DNA from: Bradyrhizobium diazoefficiens
GTDB lineage: Bacteria > Pseudomonadota > Alphaproteobacteria > Rhizobiales > Xanthobacteraceae
DNA length: 64,000 bases
Assembly: GCF_016599855.1 (NCBI RefSeq)
Contig: NZ_CP067041.1
Coordinates: forward strand, 4,464,001 to 4,528,000
Direction of reading: 5' to 3'
Shown in pieces: positions 1-10,141 of this stretch. The notes beneath the pieces are model-generated. The model was not told the origin of the DNA, ran no database searches, and saw nothing but the letters and a program-made list of their open reading frames with translations. The position numbers and the translations under genes are program-made. Position 1 is the stretch's first letter. Each line of letters opens with the position of its first letter.

Positions 1-438
1 CAGTGCCCGGCCGCCGAGAAGCAAGCCGCATCGCTCACCAGCGAGGCCGCAACCACCGGGCGCGGCTATCGCGTGCTCGTGGTCGAGGACAATGACGATG
101 TCGGCCAGTTCTCGACCGAGCTACTGGAAGATCTCGGCTATGTCACGCGACGCGTCGCCAACGCCAATGCGGCGCTTGCAATTCTCGGCGAGAACGAATT
201 TACCGTGGATCTCGTCTTCTCCGACGTCATCATGCCCGGGATGAACGGGGTCGAGCTCGCCGGCATCATCCGCGAACGCTATCCGGGGCTCCCGGTTGTG
301 CTGACCAGCGGCTACAGCAACGTGCTCGCGGAAAATGCCCATCGCGGTTTCGAGCTGATCCAGAAGCCGTATTCCGTTGAATCGCTCTCGCGCATCCTGC
401 GCAAGGCGATCACCGAGAAGCTGTCGGTGGCACGGTGA
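1..438 (+). CDS. Response-regulator receiver domain, 3' end of a gene cut by the window edge (probably hybrid histidine kinase)
   Basis: The frame is open from base 1, so the gene begins outside the window. From about base 70 the protein is a receiver domain: the acidic pair EDND follows the first beta strand, the phospho-acceptor Asp is in the motif VFSDVIMPGMNG (codon near 223), a Thr-Ser follows the fourth strand (VVLTSGY), and the conserved Lys-Pro is in LIQKPYS. It ends soon after, so this is a C-terminal receiver, as in hybrid sensor kinases. A GTG at 73 could in principle start a free-standing receiver, but the linker-like residues before it and the lack of a ribosome site make a hybrid kinase more likely. 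Input and kinase domains cannot be seen. Confidence 0.85.
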   Translation, partial: QCPAAEKQAASLTSEAATTGRGYRVLVVEDNDDVGQFSTELLEDLGYVTRRVANANAALAILGENEFTVDLVFSDVIMPGMNGVELAGIIRERYPGLPVVLTSGYSNVLAENAHRGFELIQKPYSVESLSRILRKAITEKLSVAR

Positions 439-459
439 ATGCGAGCCAAGCCAAACCGG

Positions 460-503
460 GTCGTCCCGGCCTAGCGCGCAACTGCGCGCTAGGCCGGGAC
501 GAC
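460..503. repeat. Perfect 21-bp inverted repeat (REP-like)
   Basis: Bases 460-480 and 483-503 are exact reverse complements separated by two bases, with outer ends GTCGTCCCGG / CCGGGACGAC. It lies 22 bases after the upstream stop codon and has no T-tract, so it is better read as a dispersed palindrome than as a classical terminator. A half-site (GCCGGGACGAC) recurs at about 13350. I recall this palindrome as common between genes in bradyrhizobia; that is memory, not a search. Confidence 0.85.
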
Positions 504-566
504 GGCGGAATGTTAGGGTGCACTCATCCACATGACGCCGACTGAAACGCACCGGATATCTCCCCC

Positions 567-1007
567 ATGAAACCCGCCCTCCTCTCCGCCTGGCAGACCT
601 GGGCGCTGCTCTCCGCCTGCTTCGCCGCCTTGACCGCGATCTTCGCCAAGGTCGGCGTCGAGAACATCAATCCGGACCTCGCCACCTTCATCCGGACCAT
701 CGTGGTGCTGCTCGCCTTCTCTGTTCTGCTGTTCTTCACCGGGCAATTCGCCGTGCCCTCCGCGGTCTCGTTGAGGACGTGGCTATTTCTGGCGCTGTCG
801 GGACTCGCGACCGGTGCGTCGTGGCTGTGCTATTTCCGCGCGCTGAAGCTCGGCCCCGCCACGCTGGTGGCGCCGATCGACAAGCTCAGCGTCGTGCTGG
901 TCGCCCCGTTCGCGTTCGCCTTTCTCGGCGAGCGCCCCACCGCGCAGGGCTGGTTCGGCATCGCCATGATCGGTGCCGGCGCGGTGCTGCTGGCGGTGAA
1001 GTTTTAG
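567..1007 (+). CDS. Half-size EamA/DMT family permease
   Basis: A 146-residue, very hydrophobic protein with about five membrane segments (around residues 8-28, 35-57, 68-88, 92-115 and 122-145). It matches a single EamA domain: the segment FAKVGVENINPDLATFIR near the start and FLGERPTAQGWFGIAMIGAG near the end are typical. Normal drug/metabolite exporters carry two such domains in about 300 residues, so this one should work as a dimer. It is inner-membrane; the substrate is unknown. There is no clear ribosome site upstream of the ATG, and the gene ends 33 bases before the kinase gene, so it may be expressed with it. Confidence 0.8.
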   Translation: MKPALLSAWQTWALLSACFAALTAIFAKVGVENINPDLATFIRTIVVLLAFSVLLFFTGQFAVPSAVSLRTWLFLALSGLATGASWLCYFRALKLGPATLVAPIDKLSVVLVAPFAFAFLGERPTAQGWFGIAMIGAGAVLLAVKF

Positions 1008-1040
1008 GGCACCGATTCCAGAGCTGCGGGTTCTCAGCAC

Positions 1041-2479
1041 ATGCGTTCGCTCCGCTCCCGATTGCTGACCCTATGGATCATGCTGGCGGTGTCCGGTGCC
1101 GCCACCGGCTATTTGCTGTTCGAATCGTTTCAGCAGACGGCGAACGCCCGAATAGCCCGCTCGGAAGAACTGGTCGCGCGTGCCTGCCGCGACCTTGCCG
1201 ATCATTATCAATTCTTCGTCGCAGGCTGGGACGGCGGAAAGATCGACGACCAACTGAAGCAGCAACTGACGGCTCTCACCCAGACCGCGCTGGCGAGTGC
1301 GGCTGGCGTCGAAGGTGGCGTCTGGCATGCCGAAAGCGGCTCCCTCGCTTACGCGTTCCCGACCTATGAAGGTACCGGACCGAAGACCGACCTTCCCGCC
1401 GCCGAACTCAACACCATCCGCGAGGTCAATGCCGAGGCGCTGCGAGCCGGTCGCCCAGCCTCGATCCGGCAACCCGGCCGCTCGCAGGTGCTCATTGTCC
1501 ACGCCTGCCCGCTGCGCGGCCCGCTGGCAGGCGTCACTGCATGGACCATGACGCGCGCCTTCACGGCACAAGGTCCCGCCTACAACCAGCTTCTCGCCGG
1601 CCTTGCCGTGCTTGCGCTGACCATTTTCGGCTCCGCCGCGTGGCTTGCGCGCGTGCTCTATGTCTGGTCGGGCAAGATCAACCGGATCGAGACCGCGCTG
1701 GACGATCGTCGGAAGGGTGCTATCGATCTGCCGAGGCTGGCGCAGACCGGGGCTCCGGAGCTCGACCGCCTGGTTGATGCGCTCAACAGCACCGGCGAGC
1801 GCCTCGCGTCGGAGCGTCGCCGCGCCGCCGCCGCCGAACGGCTCGCAGCACTCGGCCGCATGTCGGCCGGCCTCGCTCACGAAATCCGCAACCCGATCGC
1901 GGCGATGCGCTTGAAGGCCGAAAATGCGCTGGCCGTTGCCGACGGCTCGCGCAGCGAAGCGGCCCTGACCGCAATCCTTCAGCAGGTCGACAGGCTCGAC
2001 GTCCTGTTGCGCGACCTCCTGGAGATGACGCAAGCGCGCGAGCCTCGCCTCGCCGAAGTTGATCTCGAAACCTTCCTGGCACGGACGGTGGAGGGCCACC
2101 GCGAGCTTGCCGCGTCCCGAGGCATCACCTTGACCGTGGGAACCCGGCTCGCATCTTCGCCGTTCCCGCAACTGGATCCGTCCCAGATGCAGCGGGCCTT
2201 GGACAACTTGATTATCAACGCCATCCAGAATACGCCGCCCCGCGGCACGATCACTGTGGACGCAAGCCGGCGCGACGATAGCTTGCTGTTGCGGGTAACC
2301 GACACCGGCCCCGGCATCGCCGAGGACATCCGCGAGCGTCTGTTCGAACCGTTCGTGACAGGGCGTGCCGACGGCACCGGTCTTGGGCTTGCCATCGTCC
2401 GCGAGATCGCACGGAATCACCACGGCGATGTTCGCTTGGTGCGAAACATCGGGGGCGCGGTTTTTGAAATCGAGATACC

Positions 2480-2495
<16 letters not shown>
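1041..2495 (+). CDS. Membrane sensor histidine kinase paired with the NtrC-type regulator
   Basis: 484 residues. A membrane segment lies at about 11-31, then roughly 150 residues of probable periplasmic sensor domain, a second membrane segment at about 184-206, a HAMP-like linker, and the kinase core. The H-box is GLAHEIRNPIAAMR with His near 280, followed by the N-box DNLIINAIQN (about 388-398), G1 DTGPGIAE (about 420) and G2 GTGLGLAIV (about 445). It lacks PAS domains. Its end overlaps the regulator start by 16 bases, so the two are co-translated partners. The ligand is unknown; given the downstream exported protein, an envelope signal is plausible (inference). Confidence 0.93.
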
Positions 2496-3841
<1,346 letters not shown>

Positions 3842-3887
3842 TACTGAGACCTTCCGGAATTTCTCTTTCGAAACAGCGATTGTCCGG

Positions 3888-3904
3888 CTGGCACGTCGCT
3901 TGCT
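3888..3904 (+). promoter_or_regulatory. Sigma-54 promoter (-24/-12) for the exported OB-fold-like protein
   Basis: The sequence CTGGCACG-TCGC-TTGCT matches the sigma-54 consensus YTGGCACGRNNNTTGCW at every constrained base except the R. The invariant GG (3890-3891) and GC (3902-3903) are separated by exactly 10 bases. The start point would fall near 3915, giving a leader of about 37 bases before the ATG at 3952. Two 8-bp palindromes, TTCCGGAA (3852-3859) and TTTCGAAA (3866-3873), lie just upstream and could be activator half-sites, although enhancers are usually farther away. Confidence 0.88.
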
Positions 3905-3951
3905 GAACTGATCGCACGCGACAACGTCGCGAAATCGAAAGGAGATGTTCC

Positions 3952-4644
3952 ATGAAGACGACACGCCTGCGCGCGCTGTTTTGTCTGCTACTCGCCACGA
4001 CGGCGATCGGCGGCGGAGCAGCCGCCTACTCACAGGCAAGGGATCCGATGTGGGATTCCTCGCAGCTCCCGGAATCCCGCGGGACCGTCAAGCAATACAC
4101 GCTGACGCCGCGCGGCGACGTCGACGGTATTATTCTTACCGATGGCACCGAAGTAAAACTGCCGCCGCACCTCACTGCCCAGACCGTATTCGCGATTCAT
4201 CCCGGCGACGAGGTCTCGGTGCGCGGCCTGCGCGCCCGCGCCCTGCCGCTGGTCGACGCGGCGTCGATCACCAATATCGCGACCGGCAAGAGCGTCGTCG
4301 ACAATGGTCCGCCGGACCGGCGCGGCGGCAATGATGATCGTGTCATCAGCGGCAGGATCGCGCTGCAATTGCATGGCAAGCGCGGCGAGGTGAATGGGGT
4401 GCTGCTTGACGACGGGACCACCCTCCGGCTGCCTCCGCCTGAAGCCGAGCGAATGCAGGAGTACCTGCGCCAAGGCCAGACCGTCGCGGCGCGCGGCGAC
4501 GTTCTCGACACCGCACTCGGCAAGGTCGTCGATGTCAGGGCCATCGGCACCTTCCCGGACCAGATGACCGAGCTACGCGGACCGCGTCCGCCCGGCCCGA
4601 AGGACGGCCCGGATCGTCGCGGTCCGCCGCCTCCCCGCGGCTGA
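3952..4644 (+). CDS. Exported protein with two OB-fold-like repeat modules
   Basis: 230 residues. Residues 1-26 are a signal peptide (basic start, LFCLLLATTAIGGGAAA, cut near YSQA). Two homologous modules follow, at about 44-115 and 137-200. Each has the pattern G-x-V/I then GxVxGxxLxDGTxxxLPP, a hydrophobic stretch, PGDxVxVRG or GQTVAARGD, and a terminal strand. I read this as a small beta-barrel of OB type; I do not recognise a named family with certainty. The tail is Pro/Gly/Arg-rich (PPGPKDGPDRRGPPPPRG). The ribosome site GGAG is well placed. It is the first gene after the sigma-54 promoter and so probably the main output of the adjacent two-component system. Its binding partner is unknown. 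Confidence 0.82.
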   Translation: MKTTRLRALFCLLLATTAIGGGAAAYSQARDPMWDSSQLPESRGTVKQYTLTPRGDVDGIILTDGTEVKLPPHLTAQTVFAIHPGDEVSVRGLRARALPLVDAASITNIATGKSVVDNGPPDRRGGNDDRVISGRIALQLHGKRGEVNGVLLDDGTTLRLPPPEAERMQEYLRQGQTVAARGDVLDTALGKVVDVRAIGTFPDQMTELRGPRPPGPKDGPDRRGPPPPRG

Positions 4645-4691
4645 TCCTCATTCACGTCAGAGACAAACAGAGAGAGAGAAAGGACATCAAC

Positions 4692-5309
4692 ATGCATTGG
4701 ATCAATCCCGACAGCCTGCCTGAAGTCGCAGGCACCTTCGAGCGCTTCGTGCTCAACCCCCACGGTGAGGTCGACGGCTTTGTCATGACCGACAAGAACG
4801 CCGCCATCCTGGTGCACACGCCGCCGCACCTGGATAGCGAGCTCAGCCTCCACCTCGCACCGGGTGACAGCGTCCGCGTGCGCGGGGTGCGTCCCCGCGG
4901 CGCCGAACTGCTGGCCGCGGTCGCCGTCACGACCGCAAGCGGCCGGCAAATAATCGACCAGGGTCCGGACCACGACCGCAAACATCCGAAGGTGAAGCAC
5001 GAGCCCCTGACGGCCGACGGAATCGTGCAGCTGTCGCTGTTCGGGCCGAAGGGTGAGCTGCGCGGGGCACTGCTGTCCGACGGGACCATCCTGCGCGTCG
5101 GCCCGAAAGAGGCCGAGCAGGTCGCAGCCCTGCTTGCGCCCGGAGCAAAGCTCGCGGCGCGCGGCGATGGCCTTCAGACCCGGTATGGCCGCGTGATTCA
5201 TGCGCTGGAGCTTGGCCCCGACGCCGCGAGGCTGAAGCCAGTGCGAAAGCCGAAGCCCAAGGAAAAGGACAAGGAGCCGAAGCACGAGGACGACGCTCGC
5301 GCGGCCTGA
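4692..5309 (+). CDS. Cytoplasmic paralogue of the upstream OB-fold-like protein
   Basis: 205 residues with no signal peptide: it starts MHWINPDSLPEVAGTF and enters directly into module 1. The two modules (about 13-90 and 105-175) align with those of the upstream gene, including GEVDGFVMTD, TPPHLDSE, PGDSVRVRG, then GELRGALLSDGT and GAKLAARGD. The tail is charged and Lys-rich (KPKPKEKDKEPKHEDD). The ribosome site AAGGAC is 6 bases before the ATG, and the gap to the upstream gene is only 47 bases, so the two should be one transcript. It looks like an ancient tandem duplication in which one copy gained or lost export. No function can be assigned. Confidence 0.8.
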   Translation: MHWINPDSLPEVAGTFERFVLNPHGEVDGFVMTDKNAAILVHTPPHLDSELSLHLAPGDSVRVRGVRPRGAELLAAVAVTTASGRQIIDQGPDHDRKHPKVKHEPLTADGIVQLSLFGPKGELRGALLSDGTILRVGPKEAEQVAALLAPGAKLAARGDGLQTRYGRVIHALELGPDAARLKPVRKPKPKEKDKEPKHEDDARAA

Positions 5310-5357
5310 CGAAGGCCTCGTGCGGGGAAGAAAGCAGCCGTATTTCGGAGGACTCTG

Positions 5358-6635
5358 ATGGCCGGAAATGAAGACGTAGGGCGCGCCGGCCGCGCGCTGG
5401 ATGCGGCCAATTTCTTCCTCGCCGACGTCCGCGACGGGCTCGGCCCCTATCTTGCGGTCTATCTCCTGACGGAGCAGCACTGGGACGAGGCCAGGATCGG
5501 CCTCGTCATGTCGATCGGAACGCTGGCCGGTATCGTGGCGCAAACGCCGGCTGGTGCGCTGGTCGATGCAATGCACGCCAAGCGGCTGGTGACCGCCGTC
5601 GCCGCCATCACGGTGACGATAGCCTCGCTGTCGCTTCCACTGTTTCCAAGCTTCCTGCCGGTCGTGATCTCGCAAAGCGTCGCGCACGCAGCCGCCGTGG
5701 TCTTTCCGCCGGCCATCGCCGCCGTCTCGCTTGGCATTTTCGGCCATACCGCCTTCACCCGGCGGATCGGCCGCAATGAAACTTTCAACCACGCCGGCAA
5801 TGCGACCGCCGCTGGACTCGCCGGCATCTCCGCCTGCTGGCTCGGACCCACCGTCGTGTTCTATCTTCTCGGCGCCATGGCGATCGCGAGCCTCGTCAGC
5901 ATCCTCGCCATCCCCGCTGGCGCCGTCGACCACGACCTGGCCCGCGGGCTGCACGATGCCGACAGCAATGCGCAGCGCGAACAGCCCTCTGGTCTCGCGG
6001 TGCTGCTCACTTGCCGCCCCTTGCTCGTCTTCGCAATCTGCGTCCTGCTCTTCCATCTCTCCAACGCCGCCATGCTGCCGCTGGTCGGGCAGAAGCTGGC
6101 GTTGCAGGACAAGAACATGGGCACCAGCCTGATGTCGGCCTGCATCGTCGCGGCCCAAGTCGTGATGGTGCCGTTCGCAATGCTGGTCGGCGCAAGGGCC
6201 GACCGCTGGGGCCACAAGCGCTTCTTCCTTGCCGCACTCCTGATCCTCCCCATTCGAGCCGCGCTTTATACGATTTCAGACAACCCGTTCTGGTTGGTCG
6301 GCGTGCAGCTGCTCGACGGGATCGGCGCCGGTATTTTTGGCGCTATCTTTCCCGTGGTCGTTGCCGACCTCATGCGCAATACCGGCCGCTTCAACGTCGC
6401 GCAGGGCGCCGTCATTACCGCCCAGGGCATTGGCGCGGCGCTGTCGACGACGCTGGCCGGCTCCGTCGTGGTCGGCGCGGGCTACAGTGCCGCGTTCATC
6501 ACGCTCGGCGCGGTTGCCGCGATCGGCGCCGTGATCTGCCTCCTCGCTTTGCCCGAGACGCGGCAAATCGCAGACGATAGTCCGCGCCCGCAGGGGAAGA
6601 CAGCGGCGCTGGCTTCCGCTATCGCTGCCGAATGA
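5358..6635 (+). CDS. MFS transporter
   Basis: 425 residues with about twelve membrane segments. The first half begins with a short cytoplasmic stretch (DAANFFLADVRDGLGPYLAV) and the loop after segment 2 reads GALVDAMHAKRLVT, a major-facilitator motif A variant; a second version, GARADRWGHKRFF, lies after segment 8. This resembles the MFS group often found beside arsenite-type permeases. A good ribosome site (GGAGG) precedes the ATG, and the stop overlaps the next start by four bases (ATGA), so it is translationally coupled to the following permease. Direction and substrate are unknown; efflux is a guess from the family. Confidence 0.88.
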   Translation: MAGNEDVGRAGRALDAANFFLADVRDGLGPYLAVYLLTEQHWDEARIGLVMSIGTLAGIVAQTPAGALVDAMHAKRLVTAVAAITVTIASLSLPLFPSFLPVVISQSVAHAAAVVFPPAIAAVSLGIFGHTAFTRRIGRNETFNHAGNATAAGLAGISACWLGPTVVFYLLGAMAIASLVSILAIPAGAVDHDLARGLHDADSNAQREQPSGLAVLLTCRPLLVFAICVLLFHLSNAAMLPLVGQKLALQDKNMGTSLMSACIVAAQVVMVPFAMLVGARADRWGHKRFFLAALLILPIRAALYTISDNPFWLVGVQLLDGIGAGIFGAIFPVVVADLMRNTGRFNVAQGAVITAQGIGAALSTTLAGSVVVGAGYSAAFITLGAVAAIGAVICLLALPETRQIADDSPRPQGKTAALASAIAAE

Positions 6636-7909
6636 ATCCCTTATTTCAAGGATTGAAAGTGCCGTCTGACGCCATCTGGGCCTGGAGCATCATCGTCGCC
6701 GCGACTGCAGGCGTCATCATCCGCCCTTTCCGCCTGCCCGAAGCGATCTGGGCCGTGCTCGGCGCGGGCGCCCTGGTGGTGCTCGGCTTGCTGCCCTGGC
6801 AGGATGCGCTCACCGGCATCGAAAGAGGCGTCGACGTCTATCTCTTTCTGATCGGCATGATGCTGATCGCCGAGCTCGCCCGACTCGAAGGCCTGTTCGA
6901 CTTTCTCGCGGCGCTTGCGGTGGAATATGCCGCCGGCTCGTCGCGGCGGCTGTTCCTGCTGATCTACATCGTCGGCACCGTCGTGACCGTGCTGCTCTCC
7001 AACGATGCCACCGCCATCGTGCTGACCCCCGCCGTCTATGCCGCAACGCGCGCGGCCGGCGCAAAACCGCTGCCCTATCTCTTCGTCTGCGCCTTCATCG
7101 CCAATGCCGCGAGCTTCGTGCTGCCGATCTCCAACCCCGCCAATCTCGTCGTGTTCGGCGCGCGCATGCCTCAGCTGAGCGAATGGCTGCGCCTGTTCAC
7201 GCTGCCCTCGGCGGCCTCGATCCTGCTGACCTACGTCGTGCTGCGCCTGACCCAGCATCGCGCGCTGAAGGAAGAAATCATCTCGCACAGCGTGCCGCAT
7301 CCAAAGCTCGGCCGCGGCGGCAAGCTGGCGGCGGTCGGCATCCTCGCCATTGGTGTCGTGCTGGTCACGGCATCGGCCCTGGACATGCAGCTGGGCCTGC
7401 CCACCTTCATCTGCGGCATGGTCACGGCCGCCATCGTGCTACTAGTTAACCGCCAATCCCCATTGCCCGTACTGTGCGGCGTGTCCTGGAGCGTGCTGCC
7501 GCTGGTCGGCGGGTTGTTCGTGCTGGTCGAGGCGCTCATTAAGAGCGGCGTGATCGGACAGCTCGGCGCACTCTTGCATGAAGCTGTCGCGCAATCGGTC
7601 CCGAAAGCGGCATGGAGTGTCGGCATTGCCACCGCGATCGCCGACAACATCGCCAACAACCTTCCGGTCGGCCTCGTCGCCGGCTCCGTCGCCGCCAGCG
7701 ATCATTTGCCCGCACCTGTCGTCAGCGCCATCCTGATCGGCGTCGATCTCGGACCCAATTTATCCGTGACAGGCTCGCTCGCCACCATTCTCTGGCTGGT
7801 CGCCCTGCGGCGAGAGAAGATCGAGGTCGGTGCCTGGCCGTTCCTCAAGCTGGGCCTGCTGGCGATGCCGCCAGCCCTGATCGCGGCATTGGCCGCCGCG
7901 ATCAGGTAA
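6632..7909 (+). CDS. ArsB/NhaD (ion transporter superfamily) permease
   Basis: 425 residues with 11-12 membrane segments. Features of the ArsB/CitM group are visible: LLSNDATAIVLTPAVYAATR (about 123-142), the loop FIANAASFVLPISNPANLVV with its Asn-rich SNPAN turn, and in the second half ADNIANNLPVGLVAGSV followed by GVDLGPNLSVTGSLATILW. Paired NxP re-entrant loops of this kind are the substrate site in the superfamily. The start overlaps the MFS stop by four bases. There is no arsR or arsC nearby, so arsenite is not demonstrated; another oxyanion, Na+/H+ or a dicarboxylate are alternatives. It is the last gene of the forward block that contains the sigma-54 promoter. Confidence 0.85.
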   Translation: MNPLFQGLKVPSDAIWAWSIIVAATAGVIIRPFRLPEAIWAVLGAGALVVLGLLPWQDALTGIERGVDVYLFLIGMMLIAELARLEGLFDFLAALAVEYAAGSSRRLFLLIYIVGTVVTVLLSNDATAIVLTPAVYAATRAAGAKPLPYLFVCAFIANAASFVLPISNPANLVVFGARMPQLSEWLRLFTLPSAASILLTYVVLRLTQHRALKEEIISHSVPHPKLGRGGKLAAVGILAIGVVLVTASALDMQLGLPTFICGMVTAAIVLLVNRQSPLPVLCGVSWSVLPLVGGLFVLVEALIKSGVIGQLGALLHEAVAQSVPKAAWSVGIATAIADNIANNLPVGLVAGSVAASDHLPAPVVSAILIGVDLGPNLSVTGSLATILWLVALRREKIEVGAWPFLKLGLLAMPPALIAALAAAIR

Positions 7910-7918
7910 TTTCGGAGA

Positions 7919-9283
7919 TCAGTCGTTCTCGTAGCCGTAGACTTCCGGGAGGATGAAGATCGCGGCGAGCAATCCGATCAGCGGGAAGATCGCGACGAAC
8001 AGCGTGGCACCGGCTTGCCCGATCGCTGCAAACAGTGACGGGAACAGGAAGATCGCCAGGAACGACGGTAGCTTCACGAACATGTAGGCGAAGCCGCTGG
8101 CGGTGCCGCGGTACTTCGGCTTGGCGACCATGGTCGGGATCGTCATACAGTTCGAGGCGTCCCAATAATGGCCCCACAGCATGGCGGCGGCCGCGAACGG
8201 CAGCAGGATCTTGTTGTCGGTGTAGAGCGCGAAGGCCGCGACCAGGAGCGAGACCAGCACGATGCCGAATCCGGCGATCGCGATGCCGCGATGGCCGATC
8301 TTCGGCGTCAAAAGCGGACCGACCCAGCCCGACACCGCGGCGAGGCAGAACAGCGCCATCGTCACCAGATTGTTGCCGAGCACGCTCGACACGCCGACCA
8401 TCACGAACAGCACCGGCAGATAGAACGCGAAAGTCGAGAACTCGCTGCCTTGGGCAAAGCAGGCGATCCAGCCGTAAATCGTGGCGCGCCAGCGGATCGG
8501 ATCCTTCTTCAGATCGGCGAGAAAGGCGCGGGTCGAGACCTTCGGCACGACCTGGTCCTGGTCCGGCAACATGGCGAGATCGTCGTTGAACATCTCGCGC
8601 GCGACCTGCTTGGCTTCGCGGAAGCGCCCCTTCTGCACCAGCCAGACCGCCGTCTCCGGCACGTCGTGGCGCATGATCAGAATGATCAGCGCCGGAACCG
8701 CGCCGAGGCCGAGCGTCACGCGCCACAGCATCTCGTGCTGGATGTCGAGCAGCAGGAAGATCACGATGATGCCGATGGTCAGCACTTCGCCGACCGCGAA
8801 CATGAACTGCCAGCGGTTGCCCATGACCTCGCGCTCGCCCTTGGCCATGGATTCCATGATGTAGGTGTAGCCGGTCGAGATATCCGAGCCGAGCGGGATG
8901 CCGAGCAGGAAGCGGATCACGACAAGCCAGGTGACGTTGGGCACGAAAGCCTGTGCCAGCGCCAGCACGATGAACATCACCATCGTCGCCAGGAACATGA
9001 CGCGGCGGCCGATCTTGTCGGAGAGCCAGCCACCGAGCAGCGCGCCGATCAGCGCGCCGCCCTGCGTGCCCGCTGCAGCAAGTCCAAGCATCAGCGGATC
9101 CGGATTGTACTGTTCCTTGATGAAGATCAGCACGAAGGCGATCGAATAGAGATCCCATGCCTCGACCAGGATCGAGGCCATCATCAGCCAGCCGACCTTG
9201 TTGCCCTTGGGGCTGTAATTGGTGATGAGGTAGCGGACCGCGGCTTCGCTCGCGGTCGGCTGTGGTACGGCCATCGTCGACAT
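7919..9283 (-). CDS. MFS transporter of the sugar-acid locus
   Basis: 454 residues and twelve predicted membrane segments. Motif A appears as GGWLSDKIGRRVMFL after segment 2, and RFLLGIPLGSDISTG marks segment 4, as in the metabolite:H+ symporter group. The start is ATG 9283, which has AGAGGAC five bases upstream; a longer TTG start at 9301 is less likely. It lies 24 bases downstream of the GntR-type regulator on the same strand and diverges from the dehydratase/dehydrogenase genes, so uptake of the sugar acid degraded by them is the simplest role (inference). Confidence 0.88.
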   Translation of the reverse strand: MSTMAVPQPTASEAAVRYLITNYSPKGNKVGWLMMASILVEAWDLYSIAFVLIFIKEQYNPDPLMLGLAAAGTQGGALIGALLGGWLSDKIGRRVMFLATMVMFIVLALAQAFVPNVTWLVVIRFLLGIPLGSDISTGYTYIMESMAKGEREVMGNRWQFMFAVGEVLTIGIIVIFLLLDIQHEMLWRVTLGLGAVPALIILIMRHDVPETAVWLVQKGRFREAKQVAREMFNDDLAMLPDQDQVVPKVSTRAFLADLKKDPIRWRATIYGWIACFAQGSEFSTFAFYLPVLFVMVGVSSVLGNNLVTMALFCLAAVSGWVGPLLTPKIGHRGIAIAGFGIVLVSLLVAAFALYTDNKILLPFAAAAMLWGHYWDASNCMTIPTMVAKPKYRGTASGFAYMFVKLPSFLAIFLFPSLFAAIGQAGATLFVAIFPLIGLLAAIFILPEVYGYEND

Positions 9284-9307
9284 GTTTGGTCCTCTCTTCA
9301 AAGCTCT

Positions 9308-10072
9308 TTACGCGCCGAGCAGCGGCTCGATGCTGCAATCGAGCAGGCGCGGATCTATGCCCGCCTCCATGCCCGTGAACATCTGGTCCATGTAGTCGAT
9401 CAGGGCATCGCTCGCCTTCACTGCGTCCTCGACGCGGCGGCCGGCGACGGCTGCGAGAATGGCGAGATGGTGATCGATCGTGCCTGACAGATCGGTCTGT
9501 CCCGGCATGAAGCGGTGATGGATGTAGCCGATGCGGCGATACAGCGTGTGCAGCGGTCGCAACGTGTGCACCAGGAACGGTTCGCCCGCGGCTTCCAGCA
9601 CCAGCGCATCGATGCGACGGTCGATGCTATTGAACTCGTCGAGGCTCAGGGTGGTGCGGCGTTCGCGCAGCAAACGCTCGATGTGGAGCGCCTGATTGCG
9701 GTGCGAGAGGCTGGCCCGATCGGCCGCAAGACGAACGACGAAGCGCTCCATGTCGCGGCGCAAGGCCAGCAGCATGCGCTCGCGCGCGAGATCGATCGGC
9801 GCGATGTGCAGGCCGTGGCGCGGACGAATGATGATGAGCGTGTCGGCGGAGAGACGATTGACGGCGTGATGCACCGGCGTGCGCCCGAAGCCGGTTATCT
9901 GCTGTAATTCCAGCATGGTCATGAACTGACCGGGCTTGAGCTCGCAATGGACAAGGAGCTCCTCGATCTTCTGATAGGCCAGCTCGAAGAAGTTAAGACG
10001 ATTGCGCCGCGAGGGTCTGACCTCGCCGTCGTCGTGTCTCACCACTTCGAGCGCGCGCTTGCGCCGTGCCAT
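9308..10072 (-). CDS. GntR-family regulator with FCD ligand domain
   Basis: 254 residues from ATG 10072, chosen because GGGAGG lies seven bases before it. The N-terminal winged helix (about 25-90) has the typical LKPGQFMTMLELQQITGFGRTPVHHAVNRL-type layout, with the recognition helix in GRTPVHHAV. An all-helical FCD domain follows (about 100-230) with the His/Asp metal or ligand positions spread through RRIDALV, HHRFMPGQ and DHHLAILAAV. Such regulators usually repress a catabolic operon until the substrate binds. The palindrome at 10142-10157, between this gene and the divergent enzymes, is the likely operator. Confidence 0.9.
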   Translation of the reverse strand: MARRKRALEVVRHDDGEVRPSRRNRLNFFELAYQKIEELLVHCELKPGQFMTMLELQQITGFGRTPVHHAVNRLSADTLIIIRPRHGLHIAPIDLARERMLLALRRDMERFVVRLAADRASLSHRNQALHIERLLRERRTTLSLDEFNSIDRRIDALVLEAAGEPFLVHTLRPLHTLYRRIGYIHHRFMPGQTDLSGTIDHHLAILAAVAGRRVEDAVKASDALIDYMDQMFTGMEAGIDPRLLDCSIEPLLGA

Positions 10073-10141
10073 GTTTGCCTCCCGTCGGCCTGCGCTGTCG
10101 CTCGCAGAGCGGCGCCTTATTTGTGGCATCCTTAAAACATG

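Noticed and set aside
460..503. Perfect palindrome considered as a transcription terminator
   Set aside because: There is no T-run on either side, and half-copies occur elsewhere, so a dispersed repeat fits better.
1071..2423. Long open frame on the strand opposite the sensor kinase
   Set aside because: It is the complement of a gene with full kinase motifs in a GC-rich genome; it has no domain or ribosome site.
4197..6215. A 672-codon minus-strand open frame across two OB-like genes and the MFS gene
   Set aside because: It crosses three well-supported plus-strand genes and has His/Asp/Gly-rich low-complexity sequence typical of shadow frames.
6632..7909. Calling the permease an arsenite exporter outright
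   Set aside because: No arsR, arsC or arsH is nearby, and the superfamily includes Na+/H+ and dicarboxylate carriers.
8168..9487. A 439-codon plus-strand frame opposite the MFS permease
   Set aside because: The minus strand shows a clear twelve-helix MFS protein; this frame has no recognisable domain.
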